From Lentibacter sp. (GTDB lineage Bacteria > Pseudomonadota > Alphaproteobacteria > Rhodobacterales > Rhodobacteraceae), in NCBI GenBank assembly GCA_016744435.1, contig JADGEJ010000010.1:1-64000 (forward strand): a DNA stretch of 64,000 nucleotides, read 5' to 3'. Position numbers and translations under genes: made by a program. The notes beneath the pieces were generated by a model. It worked only from the letters and a program-made list of their open reading frames with translations. It ran no database searches and was not told the DNA's origin. This document shows positions 8,310 through 16,344 of the stretch, in pieces (positions within the stretch are counted from its first letter, which is position 1; the number at the start of each line of letters is the position of its first letter).

Positions 8310-9236
8310 CTAGCTTTCGGCCACAAGCGGCACGTCAACCTTGATGTGCTGCTCACCGCGCTCGGATGCCAGCCTGATCTGCTTTTGGCGCTCGCGAAAG
8401 CGCACCTTGTCGTCCTCTGTCGTTTTATCAACACAAAGGTGGCACGACACGCCCAGTTCCCACTCGGGGCGCTCTTTATCGCTCGGCAAAACAGGGCAGC
8501 GGCAGGCATGGCACAGCTCGTGCGGCCCTTCGACAAGCCCGTGCCCAACAGACACCCGCCCGTCAAACACAAAGCACTCGCCGTTCCATGTGCTTTCGTC
8601 CTGCGGCACTTCCTCAAGGTATTTCAAGATACCGCCCTTCAGGTGATAGACGTCCTCAACCCCCTGACTCATCAGGTAGTTCGTCGACTTCTCGCAGCGA
8701 ATGCCGCCTGTGCAAAACATAGCGATGCGCTTGTTGTGAAAGCGGTCTTTGTTCTCTTCCCACCATGCGGGAAAGTCGCGGAACGTGTCAGTCTTCGGGT
8801 CAACCGCGCCTTCAAACGTGCCGATGGCAACTTCATAGTCGTTGCGTGTGTCAATCAGCGCGACATCCTCAGACAGGATCAACTCGTTCCAGTCTTCCGG
8901 CGCCACGTAGTTGCCAACATTCACAGTCGGGTCAACATCAGGCTGCCCCATGGTCACGATCTCTTTCTTGAGCTTCACTTTCATCCGCGCAAACGGCTGG
9001 CTCGCGGCGGTGCTTTCTTTCCACTCAAAGTCGGCACAACCCGGCAGTGCTTTGATGTAGCCAAGCGCCTTATCAAGCCCCGCGCGACTGCCTGCGATCG
9101 TGCCGTTAATGCCTTCACGCGCCAGCAGAAGCGAGCCCGAGATGCCGTTGTCTTCACAGACCTTAAGCAGCGGCCCCTGCATAGAGGCGGTGTCTTCAAA
9201 CGGGGTGAAATGGTAGAGTGCTGCAACAATAAACAT
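8310..9236 (-). CDS. trhO: tRNA uridine(34) hydroxylase TrhO (rhodanese family)
   Basis: Rhodanese-like enzyme, formerly YceA, that hydroxylates U34 of certain tRNAs, giving ho5U on the way to cmo5U-type modifications. It has the N-terminal acylphosphatase-like part (MFIVAALYHFTPFED, GTIAGS), then the rhodanese domain with LIDTRNDYE and the active-site loop CTGGIRCEKST. The loop contains both conserved cysteines. A C-terminal cysteine cluster (CHACRCPV and CHLC) resembles a zinc site in this family. Length 308 is normal. It is divergent from pncA, sharing the 9237-9342 gap. Confidence 0.93.
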   Translation of the reverse strand: MFIVAALYHFTPFEDTASMQGPLLKVCEDNGISGSLLLAREGINGTIAGSRAGLDKALGYIKALPGCADFEWKESTAASQPFARMKVKLKKEIVTMGQPDVDPTVNVGNYVAPEDWNELILSEDVALIDTRNDYEVAIGTFEGAVDPKTDTFRDFPAWWEENKDRFHNKRIAMFCTGGIRCEKSTNYLMSQGVEDVYHLKGGILKYLEEVPQDESTWNGECFVFDGRVSVGHGLVEGPHELCHACRCPVLPSDKERPEWELGVSCHLCVDKTTEDDKVRFRERQKQIRLASERGEQHIKVDVPLVAES

Positions 9237-9342
9237 GGCGATCCTTTTTCGTGATCAAGGCTATGAGAGTAAAACTACCCTCTTGAGTTTCGCGCATTGG
9301 CTCACTACCCATTGTCTTGCCAAACGTCAACGGAGCAACACC

Positions 9343-9936
9343 ATGCACGCGCTAATCGTCATTGATGTCCAGAACGACTTCTGCCTAGGCGGGGCGCTCG
9401 CAGTCGCTGACGGCGACAGCATCGTCGAAGGCATCAACACGCTTATGGCAGAGGCAGACTGCATTGTTCTCACCCAAGACTGGCACCCGGCAGGGCATTC
9501 TTCATTCGCCTCAACCCACGAAGGCCTTGAGCCCTTTGGCACGGTAGAAATGCCCTACGGACCCCAAGTCCTCTGGCCCGATCACTGCATTGAAGGCAGC
9601 ATCGGCGCGCGCTTTCACACGCTGCTTGAAAAAGACCGCGCGCAGATGATCGTGCGCAAGGGTTTTCGCTCCCAAGTCGACAGCTACTCAGCGTTCTTTG
9701 AGAACGACAAGACAACCGCAACAGGCCTGCACGGCTATCTGCAAGAGCGCGGCATCAAACACCTCACGCTTGTCGGCCTCGCCACAGACTTCTGCGTCGC
9801 CTACTCGGCGCTTGACGGCGCCCGCCTTGGCTATGACGTCACCGTTAAGGAAGCTCTCTGTCGCGCGATTGACCTTGACGGCTCGCTAAATGCCGCGCGC
9901 GCGCAAATGCGTGAGGCAGGCGTCACGCTCGCATAA
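9343..9936 (+). CDS. pncA: Nicotinamidase
   Basis: Isochorismatase-fold hydrolase that deamidates nicotinamide to nicotinate in NAD salvage. The start MHALIVIDVQNDFCLGG contains the catalytic Asp, LTQDWHPAGHSSFAS carries the metal-binding Asp/His residues, VRKGF holds the catalytic Lys, and GLATDFCVAYSALDG contains the nucleophilic Cys. All motifs are intact in 197 residues. GGAG at 9332-9335 precedes the ATG at 9343, so I reject the longer open frame. pncB, the next enzyme of the pathway, lies 2.4 kb downstream on the same strand, separated only by a hybrid histidine kinase. Confidence 0.94.
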   Translation: MHALIVIDVQNDFCLGGALAVADGDSIVEGINTLMAEADCIVLTQDWHPAGHSSFASTHEGLEPFGTVEMPYGPQVLWPDHCIEGSIGARFHTLLEKDRAQMIVRKGFRSQVDSYSAFFENDKTTATGLHGYLQERGIKHLTLVGLATDFCVAYSALDGARLGYDVTVKEALCRAIDLDGSLNAARAQMREAGVTLA

Positions 9937-10035
9937 AGCCCGAACAAACCCACGCATTTTTCAAGGGCCTGTTACGCATTACTTAAGACCTAGCAGACTA
10001 TGCCAGACACGCGAGTGAATGGGCTGAAGGGCGCT

Positions 10036-12249
10036 ATGGCAACGGAACTTGAGCAAGCAAAACAGCGCCTCGAGCATTTTGAGGCACGGCACAGCGCGAG
10101 CGGCCTATTGCTGCGCTATGCAAACCAACGCCTCAGGTATTTTTGGCTTCGGCAGCTGTTCACCTTGGGCGCGACCCCCGTCTTTTTCCTCAATGGTCAC
10201 CCCTTGGCTGGCTTGCTTGCCATCGCCCTCCTCCTCCTTGGCGAGGCGGTTGATTGCGGCATACTTAGCCAGCTGCCAAAGCAGCTCGCTCAAGGCGTGA
10301 GCGTTCGGAAACTGCAAAGCCTTTCCACCGCAACAGCCTTTTTTCATGCGCTCACAATCAGTGCTGTTGTGCTCTTGCCCGTGGCCTTTGAAAGCTCAAT
10401 CGCCACCATCGCTTTTGGCCTCGCATTCCTTGTCGCGGCGGGGATCAACTCCAGCTTCTCAGCATCATTTCATCGGCGAGCAACATACACACGCCTCGCC
10501 GTAATTCTGGCAACAGCGCTCGCATTCGCACCCCTGTATATTCTCAGGCATAGCGTCACACTGGTGGATTTTTGGTATGCTTTCTTCGCCATCGCACTTT
10601 CGGTCCTAACCGTGAATGCCTTCGTCAAATCAACAAGAGAAGCCTTCAAACGCGCGCTCCTTTCCAACAAAGAAATGCTCAAGCAAAGCCACAAGTTCGC
10701 GCTTGCCAACCAAGAACTTCTCGACCGTGAAAACGAAATTCGCAAACTCGCGCTTGTCGCGCAAAACGCGAATGATTCCATATTCATAACCAATAGCGAC
10801 GCGGAGATAATCTGGATAAATGATGCCTTCACTCGGATCACCGGATACGATCAGAATGAAGCAATTGGCCAGAAACCCGCCACTCTTTTGAACGGGCCTG
10901 AGACCAACCAGTCTACCAGCGATTCTATCAGAGATGCTCTCGCTGCAGCCAAACCTCTGCGCACCGAAATTCTGAACTGCACCAAATCTGGCGTTCACAT
11001 TTGGGTGGAAACCAATCAGGTGCCCGTGCTTGATGAAACTGGCCAAGTTGAAATGGTGATCGCCATCGAGCGCGACATCTCGGCTGCCAAGCAACACGAG
11101 GCCGCCCTGGACGCGGCAAAAATCGCGGCGGAAGACGGCGAGCGCGCCAAAGCACAATTCCTCGCAACAATGAGCCACGAAATTCGCACCCCGATGAATG
11201 GCATCATCGGCATGGCTGACCTGCTCACCGAGATGGCCTTGCCCCGCGATCAGCGCAATTATGTCGACACCATCAAAGTTTCCGCTGAAGCCCTCCTGCG
11301 GATCATCAATGATATCCTCGATTTTTCCAAGTTCGATGCGGGAAAGTCTACCATCTCTCGCAGTGACTTTGCCTTTTTGGGGTGTGTCGAAAGTGCCCTC
11401 AACATTTTGCGGCCTAAAGCGCTCGAGAAGGGAATTTTCATTGATCTTGACTGCCTCACGCCAGTGCCCGAAATGCTCCACGGAGATGATGGCCACATTC
11501 GTCAGATACTGATCAATATCGTCGGAAATGCGATCAAGTTTACCCAGAATGGCGGCGTGACAATTCAGGTTTCCAGCACGCCGCAAAACGACACCCATCT
11601 GGTAACGCTGAAAGTCAAAGACACTGGGATAGGAATTGACCAAGCCCAAATTGGCCAAATCTTTGAAGAGTTCAGCCAAGCCGATGGCGACATCACCCGC
11701 AAGTTTGGCGGCACCGGTTTGGGCCTGACGATCTCGCGCTTGCTTGCGCGCGAAATGGGCGGCGATATCACTGTCGAGTCTGTGGCTAATCAGGGCTCGG
11801 CCTTCACGATAACCCTGCCTTTGGGTGCCGTGTCCGACGAGGCCGTACAAGCTGCAAAAACCGACACCCAAGCACCGAGTGATCTGCGCCTGCCAGGCGT
11901 CAAAGCACTGGTTGCCGAAGACAACATGACAAACCAGCTCCTTATGAAGACCTACCTTAAAAACACCGGGATGAACGTGCTCTACGCCCGCAACGGCGTT
12001 GAGGCTGTCAAACTCGCCAAACGCCACGATCCGCGTATTATCTTCATGGATATGTCGATGCCCGAAATGGACGGAATAGAAGCCACCCGCGCCATTCGCC
12101 GCGCTGATATCCCCCAGCCAACCATCATCGCGCTCACAGCCAACGTGTTTGCCTCCGACAAAGCCGCTTGCTTAAACGCGGGCATGGATGGCTTCCTCGC
12201 GAAGCCCCTCAAGAGAAGTGACCTCATCGGTTGCCTCGCGGGGCTCTAA
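10036..12249 (+). CDS. Membrane hybrid histidine kinase (PAS-HisKA-HATPase-REC)
   Basis: Sensor kinase, 737 residues from this start. About four to six membrane segments fill residues 40-200 (for example GLLAIALLLLGEAV and FYALTISAVVLL-like stretches), then a coiled segment. A PAS domain follows (LVAQNANDSIFITNSDAEII, FTRITGYDQNEAIG). HisKA has FLATMSHEIRTPMNG, with the phospho-accepting His at residue 381. The HATPase boxes are VGNAIKFT, DTGIGID and GGTGLGL. A C-terminal receiver carries VAEDNMTNQ and FMDMSMPEMDG, with Asp672. An ATG at 10000 is also in frame, but AAGG at 10027-10030 with six-base spacing favours 10036. Sitting between pncA and pncB, it may be co-transcribed with NAD salvage. 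No partner regulator is adjacent. Confidence 0.9.
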   Translation: MATELEQAKQRLEHFEARHSASGLLLRYANQRLRYFWLRQLFTLGATPVFFLNGHPLAGLLAIALLLLGEAVDCGILSQLPKQLAQGVSVRKLQSLSTATAFFHALTISAVVLLPVAFESSIATIAFGLAFLVAAGINSSFSASFHRRATYTRLAVILATALAFAPLYILRHSVTLVDFWYAFFAIALSVLTVNAFVKSTREAFKRALLSNKEMLKQSHKFALANQELLDRENEIRKLALVAQNANDSIFITNSDAEIIWINDAFTRITGYDQNEAIGQKPATLLNGPETNQSTSDSIRDALAAAKPLRTEILNCTKSGVHIWVETNQVPVLDETGQVEMVIAIERDISAAKQHEAALDAAKIAAEDGERAKAQFLATMSHEIRTPMNGIIGMADLLTEMALPRDQRNYVDTIKVSAEALLRIINDILDFSKFDAGKSTISRSDFAFLGCVESALNILRPKALEKGIFIDLDCLTPVPEMLHGDDGHIRQILINIVGNAIKFTQNGGVTIQVSSTPQNDTHLVTLKVKDTGIGIDQAQIGQIFEEFSQADGDITRKFGGTGLGLTISRLLAREMGGDITVESVANQGSAFTITLPLGAVSDEAVQAAKTDTQAPSDLRLPGVKALVAEDNMTNQLLMKTYLKNTGMNVLYARNGVEAVKLAKRHDPRIIFMDMSMPEMDGIEATRAIRRADIPQPTIIALTANVFASDKAACLNAGMDGFLAKPLKRSDLIGCLAGL

Positions 12250-12326
12250 ACCGCTTGATCTCAGCGTCCTCGCCTGTGCATTCTCCCCTGAAACCGGAAT
12301 GAAAACTGGCCAGAAGGGGCAGCACT

Positions 12327-13619
12327 TTGGATATCGCAACACGCGTCTGGAACCACAAATGGAAGATCGACCCGATCGTTCGCTCGCTGATCGACAACGA
12401 CTTCTACAAACTGCTGATGTGCCAGTCGGTCTTCCGCAACAAGCCCGACGCACAAGTCACCTTCTCTCTGATCAACCGCTCCAAAGACATCAAACTCGCC
12501 GAACTCATCGACGAAGGCGAGCTGCGCGAACAACTCGACCACATCCGCTCCCTCTCGCTCACCCGCGGCGAAAGCACCTACCTGCGCGGCAACACGTTCT
12601 ACGGCAAACGCCAGATGTTCCGCCCCGACTTCATGGAGTGGTTCGAAAAACTCCGCCTCCCCGACTACCACCTTGAAAAACGCGACGGCCAATACGAGCT
12701 AACGTTCGAAGGCTCATGGCCCGAAGTCATGCTCTGGGAGATCCCCGCACTCGCCGTCATCATGGAGCTGCGATCCCGCGCCGTCCTCAAGACAATGGGC
12801 AAGTTCGAGCTGCAAGTGCTCTACGCCCGCGCCACCACCAAACTCTGGGAAAAAGTCGAGAAACTGCGCCAAGTCCCCGGCCTCAAACTGGCCGACTTCG
12901 GCACGCGCCGCCGCCACTCCTACCTCTGGCAAGACTGGTGCGTGCAGGCGATGTATGAGGGCCTCGGCCCCGACGCCTTCATAGGCACATCCAACGTCCA
13001 CATCGCCATGCGCCGCGACATTGAAGCCATCGGAACCAACGCCCACGAGCTGCCGATGGTCTACTCGGCCCTCGCAAAGGACGACGCAGACCTCGCCCAA
13101 GCGCCCTACCAAGTCCTGCAAGACTGGCAGGAAGAGCACGAAGGCAACCTGCGCATCATCCTCCCCGACACCTACGGAACCAAAGGCTTCCTCGACGCCG
13201 CCCCCGAATGGCTCGAGAGCTGGACAGGCATCAGGATTGATTCAGGCGACCCCGCAACAGCCGCCGAAACCGCCATCGACTGGTGGAAATCCCGCGGCGA
13301 GGACCCAACCCAAAAACTGGTCATTTTTTCGGATGGCCTAGACGTCGACAAAATCGCCGAACTCCACAACCAGTTCTCAGGCCGCGTCCGCCCCTCTTTC
13401 GGGTGGGGCACCCTGATGACAAACGACTTTAGGGGACTAACCGAAGGCGACGCCCTCGCACCCTTCTCCATGGTCTGCAAAGCAGTTTCGGCCAACGGAA
13501 ACCCCACAGTCAAACTCTCCGACAACCCCCGCAAAGCCATGGGCCCAGCCAGCGAAATCACCCGCTACAAACGGGTGTTTGGGGTAGGGGATCAGGAGGA
13601 AATGGAGGTTGTGGTTTAG
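12327..13619 (+). CDS. pncB: Nicotinate phosphoribosyltransferase
   Basis: Joins nicotinate to PRPP to give nicotinate mononucleotide (Preiss-Handler NAD salvage). The 430 residues match PncB throughout: SLIDNDFYKLLMCQSVF near the N-terminus, then ADFGTRRRHSYLWQ with the conserved basic loop. GTSNVHIAMR follows, and RIDSGDP and FSDGLD are phosphate-binding segments near the C-terminus. The start codon is TTG. AGAAGGGG (12312-12319) lies seven bases upstream, and no ATG fits better. Downstream is the AT-rich STAS/HATPase pair, which is unrelated to NAD metabolism. Confidence 0.94.
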   Translation: MDIATRVWNHKWKIDPIVRSLIDNDFYKLLMCQSVFRNKPDAQVTFSLINRSKDIKLAELIDEGELREQLDHIRSLSLTRGESTYLRGNTFYGKRQMFRPDFMEWFEKLRLPDYHLEKRDGQYELTFEGSWPEVMLWEIPALAVIMELRSRAVLKTMGKFELQVLYARATTKLWEKVEKLRQVPGLKLADFGTRRRHSYLWQDWCVQAMYEGLGPDAFIGTSNVHIAMRRDIEAIGTNAHELPMVYSALAKDDADLAQAPYQVLQDWQEEHEGNLRIILPDTYGTKGFLDAAPEWLESWTGIRIDSGDPATAAETAIDWWKSRGEDPTQKLVIFSDGLDVDKIAELHNQFSGRVRPSFGWGTLMTNDFRGLTEGDALAPFSMVCKAVSANGNPTVKLSDNPRKAMGPASEITRYKRVFGVGDQEEMEVVV

Positions 13620-13657
13620 CCGTTGTCTTCCTTTGCATTCCACTCTAGGTAGCACGC

Positions 13658-14536
13658 ATGATCATCGTACTACCCAAGCAATTTCGCGCCAAAGATTTAT
13701 TCCCATTCTTTCGGGCGCAATTTGGGAACCCAATTCAAGTTCCTAAAGAAGTAATTTTCGACTTTTCAATGATGTCTTTCGTAAGACCTTCAGGAATTGT
13801 GTTTTTGAGCAACCTCTCGCGCTTTTTGATGCTCAATGGCTCAAGGGTGATATTTCAAGGAATGAACATCAATCGGGAGTGCATTCGCTATCTCGACGAT
13901 TCTGGTTTCATCGCCGCGCATACGGGGCAAAGCTTACGGAAAGATAGCAAAGTTCGCGCGACCACTATGCCCCTTCACCGCCTGCCCCATAATGAGTCGC
14001 ACAACTGGATCGGAAGCGAACTCCTTCCTTGGCTTAGCAACCACTCTAAATTGCCATTAGATGAATTACTCGAGTTCAAAACTTGCATGTCGGAAGTATT
14101 CAACAACATAGTTGATCACTCCGAGATTGATACCGGTTCAATTTTTTCTCAGTGGTATCCTCAAGAGAAAAAACTACAAATTGCAATTGCAGATTTTGGA
14201 GTCGGAATTCCTACTACTGTTCGCAGTAAAGAACCTGACCATTCTGACGCCGAAGCAATCCTTCGAGCATTCGATGATGGTTTCTCGGCTCAAAGTACTC
14301 CTCAAAACCGAGGCGCTGGATTATTTTATTTGAAACAAAACGTTCTTGATAATCTTGGTGGGAAATTAACCGTAAGATCACAAAATGGTGCGGTGGACTT
14401 CACAAAAAGTGGAAATTCATTAAGTAGTGTGCCATACGAAGGTATCGGGTTTTGCCCAGGAACGATGATAGAGATCGAAATTCGAACCGATCGGTTTGTG
14501 TTCGAAAACAACAATGTCGAGGATTTCCAATGGTAA
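13658..14536 (+). CDS. STAS-like/HATPase (anti-sigma-type kinase fold) protein in an AT-rich insert
   Basis: A 292-residue soluble protein in two parts. Residues 1-95 look like a STAS domain: EVIFDFSMMSFVRPSGIVFL matches the strand-helix around the STAS phospho-site, with Ser45. Residues about 125-290 form a GHKL ATPase like SpoIIAB/RsbW or histidine-kinase catalytic domains. The N box is SEVFNNIVDHS (Glu146, Asn150), G1 is IADFGVGIP (Asp179) and G2 is NRGAGL. No membrane segment or HisKA is present. Composition differs sharply from its neighbours: hand counts give 24/60 G+C at 14101-14160 and 23/60 at 14281-14340, against 37/60 at 13141-13200 in pncB. This suggests transfer. It overlaps the DUF4325 gene by seven bases, so the two act together. 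Function is unknown; partner switching is my inference. Confidence 0.75.
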   Translation: MIIVLPKQFRAKDLFPFFRAQFGNPIQVPKEVIFDFSMMSFVRPSGIVFLSNLSRFLMLNGSRVIFQGMNINRECIRYLDDSGFIAAHTGQSLRKDSKVRATTMPLHRLPHNESHNWIGSELLPWLSNHSKLPLDELLEFKTCMSEVFNNIVDHSEIDTGSIFSQWYPQEKKLQIAIADFGVGIPTTVRSKEPDHSDAEAILRAFDDGFSAQSTPQNRGAGLFYLKQNVLDNLGGKLTVRSQNGAVDFTKSGNSLSSVPYEGIGFCPGTMIEIEIRTDRFVFENNNVEDFQW

Positions 14537-14808
14537 TCTACGTCAAAAAGCATATTAGTTCTTGCGATACCAACACCCAAGGTAGCGCACTCTACAAGTG
14601 CATCTTTGCTCATCTTAATGCATCAAATCCCGTTACCGTCGACTTTAATGGCACAATGAATGTAACTTCATCTTTCGTAAATTCATCTTTTGTTGAATTG
14701 GCCAGTCACTTTGGCGCAGATAAGGTTAAGCGTTTGGTGAAAATTAAATCCGCCAATCGTCAAATTGCAAACATGATCAAAGATCGTATGTCGAAAGAGT
14801 TTGCGTAA
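14530..14808 (+). CDS. DUF4325 (STAS-like) protein, partner of the upstream HATPase protein
   Basis: A 92-residue protein starting at the ATG that overlaps the previous stop (ATGGTAA, 14530-14536). The core VTVDFNGTMNVTSSFVNSSF fits the DUF4325 signature, a STAS-like fold of unknown function in which an aspartate-phenylalanine strand is followed by a serine-phenylalanine turn. A basic C-terminus follows (KVKRLVKIKSANRQIANMIK). AT-rich like its partner. In characterised systems a GHKL ATPase phosphorylates a STAS protein (RsbW/RsbV, SpoIIAB/SpoIIAA). Here the ATPase carries its own N-terminal STAS-like domain and is coupled to a second STAS-like protein. No sigma factor gene is near. Confidence 0.75.
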   Translation: MVIYVKKHISSCDTNTQGSALYKCIFAHLNASNPVTVDFNGTMNVTSSFVNSSFVELASHFGADKVKRLVKIKSANRQIANMIKDRMSKEFA

Positions 14809-14845
14809 TCTAGAAGGTTCGTTGGATGTGGGGTTGGACTCTACC

Positions 14846-15271
14846 TCACTCCTCCCCCGTAACCTTCCCGCGCAAAGCCTTCACGTCCCCACGCACTTTC
14901 TTCGCTTTGATCCGCCGTTGCTTGCTGCCGTAGGTCGGTTTGGTCGCGATCCGTCGTTTCGGTTTTACCAATGCTTTTTGCACCAGCTCGACCAGCCGTT
15001 CGCGGGCGATTTCCCTATTCCGGGCCTGTGAGCGGGTGTCTTCGACTTGCAGCACCAGAGCGCCGTCTTTTGTCCAGCGGCGTCCGGCCAGTTTGCGTAG
15101 TCGGACTTTCACCGCCAGAGGCAGCGCAGGCGAGCGCTCGGCTTCAAAGCGCAGCTCGACAGCCGTGGACACTTTGTTCACGTTCTGCCCGCCGGGGCCA
15201 GACGAGCGGGTAAAACTCTCGGAAATCTCCCAGTCTTCTATCTGGATGGTGTCGCTAATCGTTAACGGCAT
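14846..15271 (-). CDS. arfB: Alternative ribosome-rescue hydrolase ArfB (YaeJ)
   Basis: Class-I release-factor-like peptidyl-tRNA hydrolase that frees ribosomes stalled without a stop codon. SGPGGQNVNKVSTAVEL contains the catalytic GGQ loop. The basic C-terminal tail needed to probe the empty mRNA channel is present (KPKRRIATKP, GSKQRRIKAKKVRGDVKALR). There is no codon-recognition domain, and 141 residues is the expected length. I start at MPLTISDTIQIED (15271); an upstream in-frame ATG at 15316 lies inside the repeat-like element before the gene. The stop faces the DUF4325 gene, convergent, 37 bases apart. Confidence 0.94.
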   Translation of the reverse strand: MPLTISDTIQIEDWEISESFTRSSGPGGQNVNKVSTAVELRFEAERSPALPLAVKVRLRKLAGRRWTKDGALVLQVEDTRSQARNREIARERLVELVQKALVKPKRRIATKPTYGSKQRRIKAKKVRGDVKALRGKVTGEE

Positions 15272-15340
15272 CGGGCCTCGAAAGTGTATGTACGCGTTAT
15301 GCACTGCTATATGCACTGCCGTATGTACAGGTTATGCACC
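15272..15340. repeat. GTGCATAAC/TGCATA-rich element upstream of arfB, copy 1
   Basis: The plus strand reads GGGCCTCGAAAG, then GTGTATGTACGCGTTATGCA and CTGCTATATGCACTGCC, then a second TATGTACAGGTTATGCAC. A similar arrangement, GGGCCCGAAAAACTGTGCAT followed by ACACGTTATGCAC, occurs on the minus strand at 33995-33964. Both contain GTTATGCACnnCTAnnTGCAC. Relative to the adjacent gene start (arfB here, the repeat protein at 34103 there) the orientation is the same. It may be a shared operator or a small dispersed repeat. Confidence 0.4.
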
Positions 15341-15366
15341 CGCTTTACGAGGGTGAGTTCAAAGGT

Positions 15367-15400
15367 AAAAGGGCCGCTCGGTGGTGTCCGAACGGCCCTT
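15367..15400 (-). terminator. Rho-independent terminator
   Basis: On the minus strand AAGGGCCGTTCGG pairs with CCGAGCGGCCCTT around a short loop and is followed by TTACCTTTG. It is placed to end a leftward transcript coming from the small-ORF locus at 15.5 kb, before arfB. Confidence 0.75.
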
Positions 15401-15471
15401 AGAGCGTCGCGCGCCAAATAGCGAAACAGATGTAACGCGAAACGCTTTAGAGATTTGCGGAGGTGGGCTGG

Positions 15472-15564
15472 TTAGGGCTCACCAATTCGTGGATTTAGCT
15501 TGCTAAGGGCTGCCTCAGCCAAGCGCCTCCAGAACTGTCCCAACACCATTCTCCAGTTTCCCAT
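15472..15564 (-). CDS. Candidate 30-residue small protein, unrecognised
   Basis: Within the 15272-15630 gap, the minus strand carries ATG GGA AAC TGG and 26 more sense codons to TAA, giving MGNWRMVLGQFWRRLAEAAL and then SKLNPRIGEP. It is Trp/Arg-rich and could form an amphipathic helix. A perfect AGGAGG (15579-15584) lies upstream, but 14 bases from this ATG; it is seven bases from the GTG of an overlapping 18-codon frame. GGAGA sits directly before an internal ATG at 15549. A terminator follows at 15400. This may be a real microprotein, part of a leader-peptide pair, or a small RNA. No homologue comes to mind. Confidence 0.3.
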   Translation of the reverse strand: MGNWRMVLGQFWRRLAEAALSKLNPRIGEP

Positions 15565-15571
15565 TAGACAC
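15515..15571 (-). CDS. Candidate 18-residue leader peptide with a perfect Shine-Dalgarno
   Basis: GTG at 15571 begins MSNGKLENGVGTVLEALG and stops at TGA (15515-15517). It is the only start with ideal spacing (seven bases) from AGGAGG at 15579-15584. Its frame overlaps the 30-residue frame, so translation of one would affect the other. No repeated amino-acid codons point to classical attenuation. Upstream, TTGACA at about 15636-15641, inside the end of the transporter gene, could be a -35 box, but no matching -10 is clear. Confidence 0.25.
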   Translation of the reverse strand: MSNGKLENGVGTVLEALG

Positions 15572-15630
15572 TAGAGCACCTCCTCTCATTTGTTTCACCT
15601 AAGCTCAGACTGCCACAGACAGAGCATATG

Positions 15631-16263
15631 TCAAACAAAATCATGTGGTTTTTGGTTAAGCCGCCCCACGATGTAGCGGAACGGCACAAGAGCCACGAGC
15701 GCGAGGGAGAGTTTGACAAGCCAGTCAGCGAGACCAAGTGACACCCAAAGCGGGGCCGTGGGGCCAGCCCCCAAGAGCGGCAGCACCTCACCCGCCCAAG
15801 AGACATCATTGAGAGGCTCGATGAAGCTAAGCGTGGCGGAGAAAGCAATTGTAAAGAATATCGCGGTATCAAGGGAGCTGCCAAGAAGCGTGGAGACGAG
15901 CGGAGCCCGCCACCACTTGCCGCCACGGAGCCTGTCAAACACCGCAACATCCAAAAGTTGCGCAATGAGGAAGGCAAGGCCAGAGCCCAGCGCGATCCGC
16001 CAAGTGACGAGCGGGCCATATTCGCCCATGATCTGCGTGCCTATGAGCGAGCAAACAAGGCCTACGACGAAGCCTACCAGCACAACACGGCGCGCGGCCT
16101 GTGCGCCATAAACGCGGTTCATCACATCGGTGACGAGGAAAGCTAGCGGATAGGTGAACGCGCCCCAAGTGAGCCATTGCCCAAAGAGAAACTGAACGAG
16201 GATATTTGAGGCCACGACAATAGCGGCCATGGCAAGAATACCAGGAAGGTAAATGCGGGTCAT
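15631..16263 (-). CDS. Queuosine precursor transporter (YhhQ/VUT family)
   Basis: Inner-membrane ECF-type importer of queuosine precursors (preQ0/preQ1), which feed tRNA queuosine modification. About six hydrophobic segments span 210 residues, beginning MTRIYLPGILAMAAIVVASN. The family signatures are present: FTYPLAFLVTDVMNRVYG early, then GSSLDTAIFFTIAF with the conserved Asp-Thr, and the C-terminal VALVPFRYIVGRL. I chose the ATG at 16263; a longer frame from 16332 adds no family sequence. I looked for a preQ1 riboswitch in 16264-16344 and saw no convincing structure. It follows the phytase-like gene on the same strand. Confidence 0.86.
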   Translation of the reverse strand: MTRIYLPGILAMAAIVVASNILVQFLFGQWLTWGAFTYPLAFLVTDVMNRVYGAQAARRVVLVGFVVGLVCSLIGTQIMGEYGPLVTWRIALGSGLAFLIAQLLDVAVFDRLRGGKWWRAPLVSTLLGSSLDTAIFFTIAFSATLSFIEPLNDVSWAGEVLPLLGAGPTAPLWVSLGLADWLVKLSLALVALVPFRYIVGRLNQKPHDFV

Positions 16264-16344
16264 TTTATAATCCGTTTTTGCAAGGTTGCGGAGACTTGGC
16301 CTGAACATCAGACAGGCGGGATTTAGCGCCAATTGGCGAGTACA

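Noticed and set aside
8346-9254. 302-codon open frame on the plus strand
   Set aside because: Antisense to trhO, which has all catalytic motifs.
10630-12027. 465-codon open frame on the minus strand
   Set aside because: Antisense to the hybrid kinase, whose domains are unmistakable; the reverse frame has no recognisable motifs.
16264-16344. preQ1 riboswitch before the queuosine precursor transporter
   Set aside because: No pseudoknot-like arrangement or conserved preQ1 core could be found by eye.
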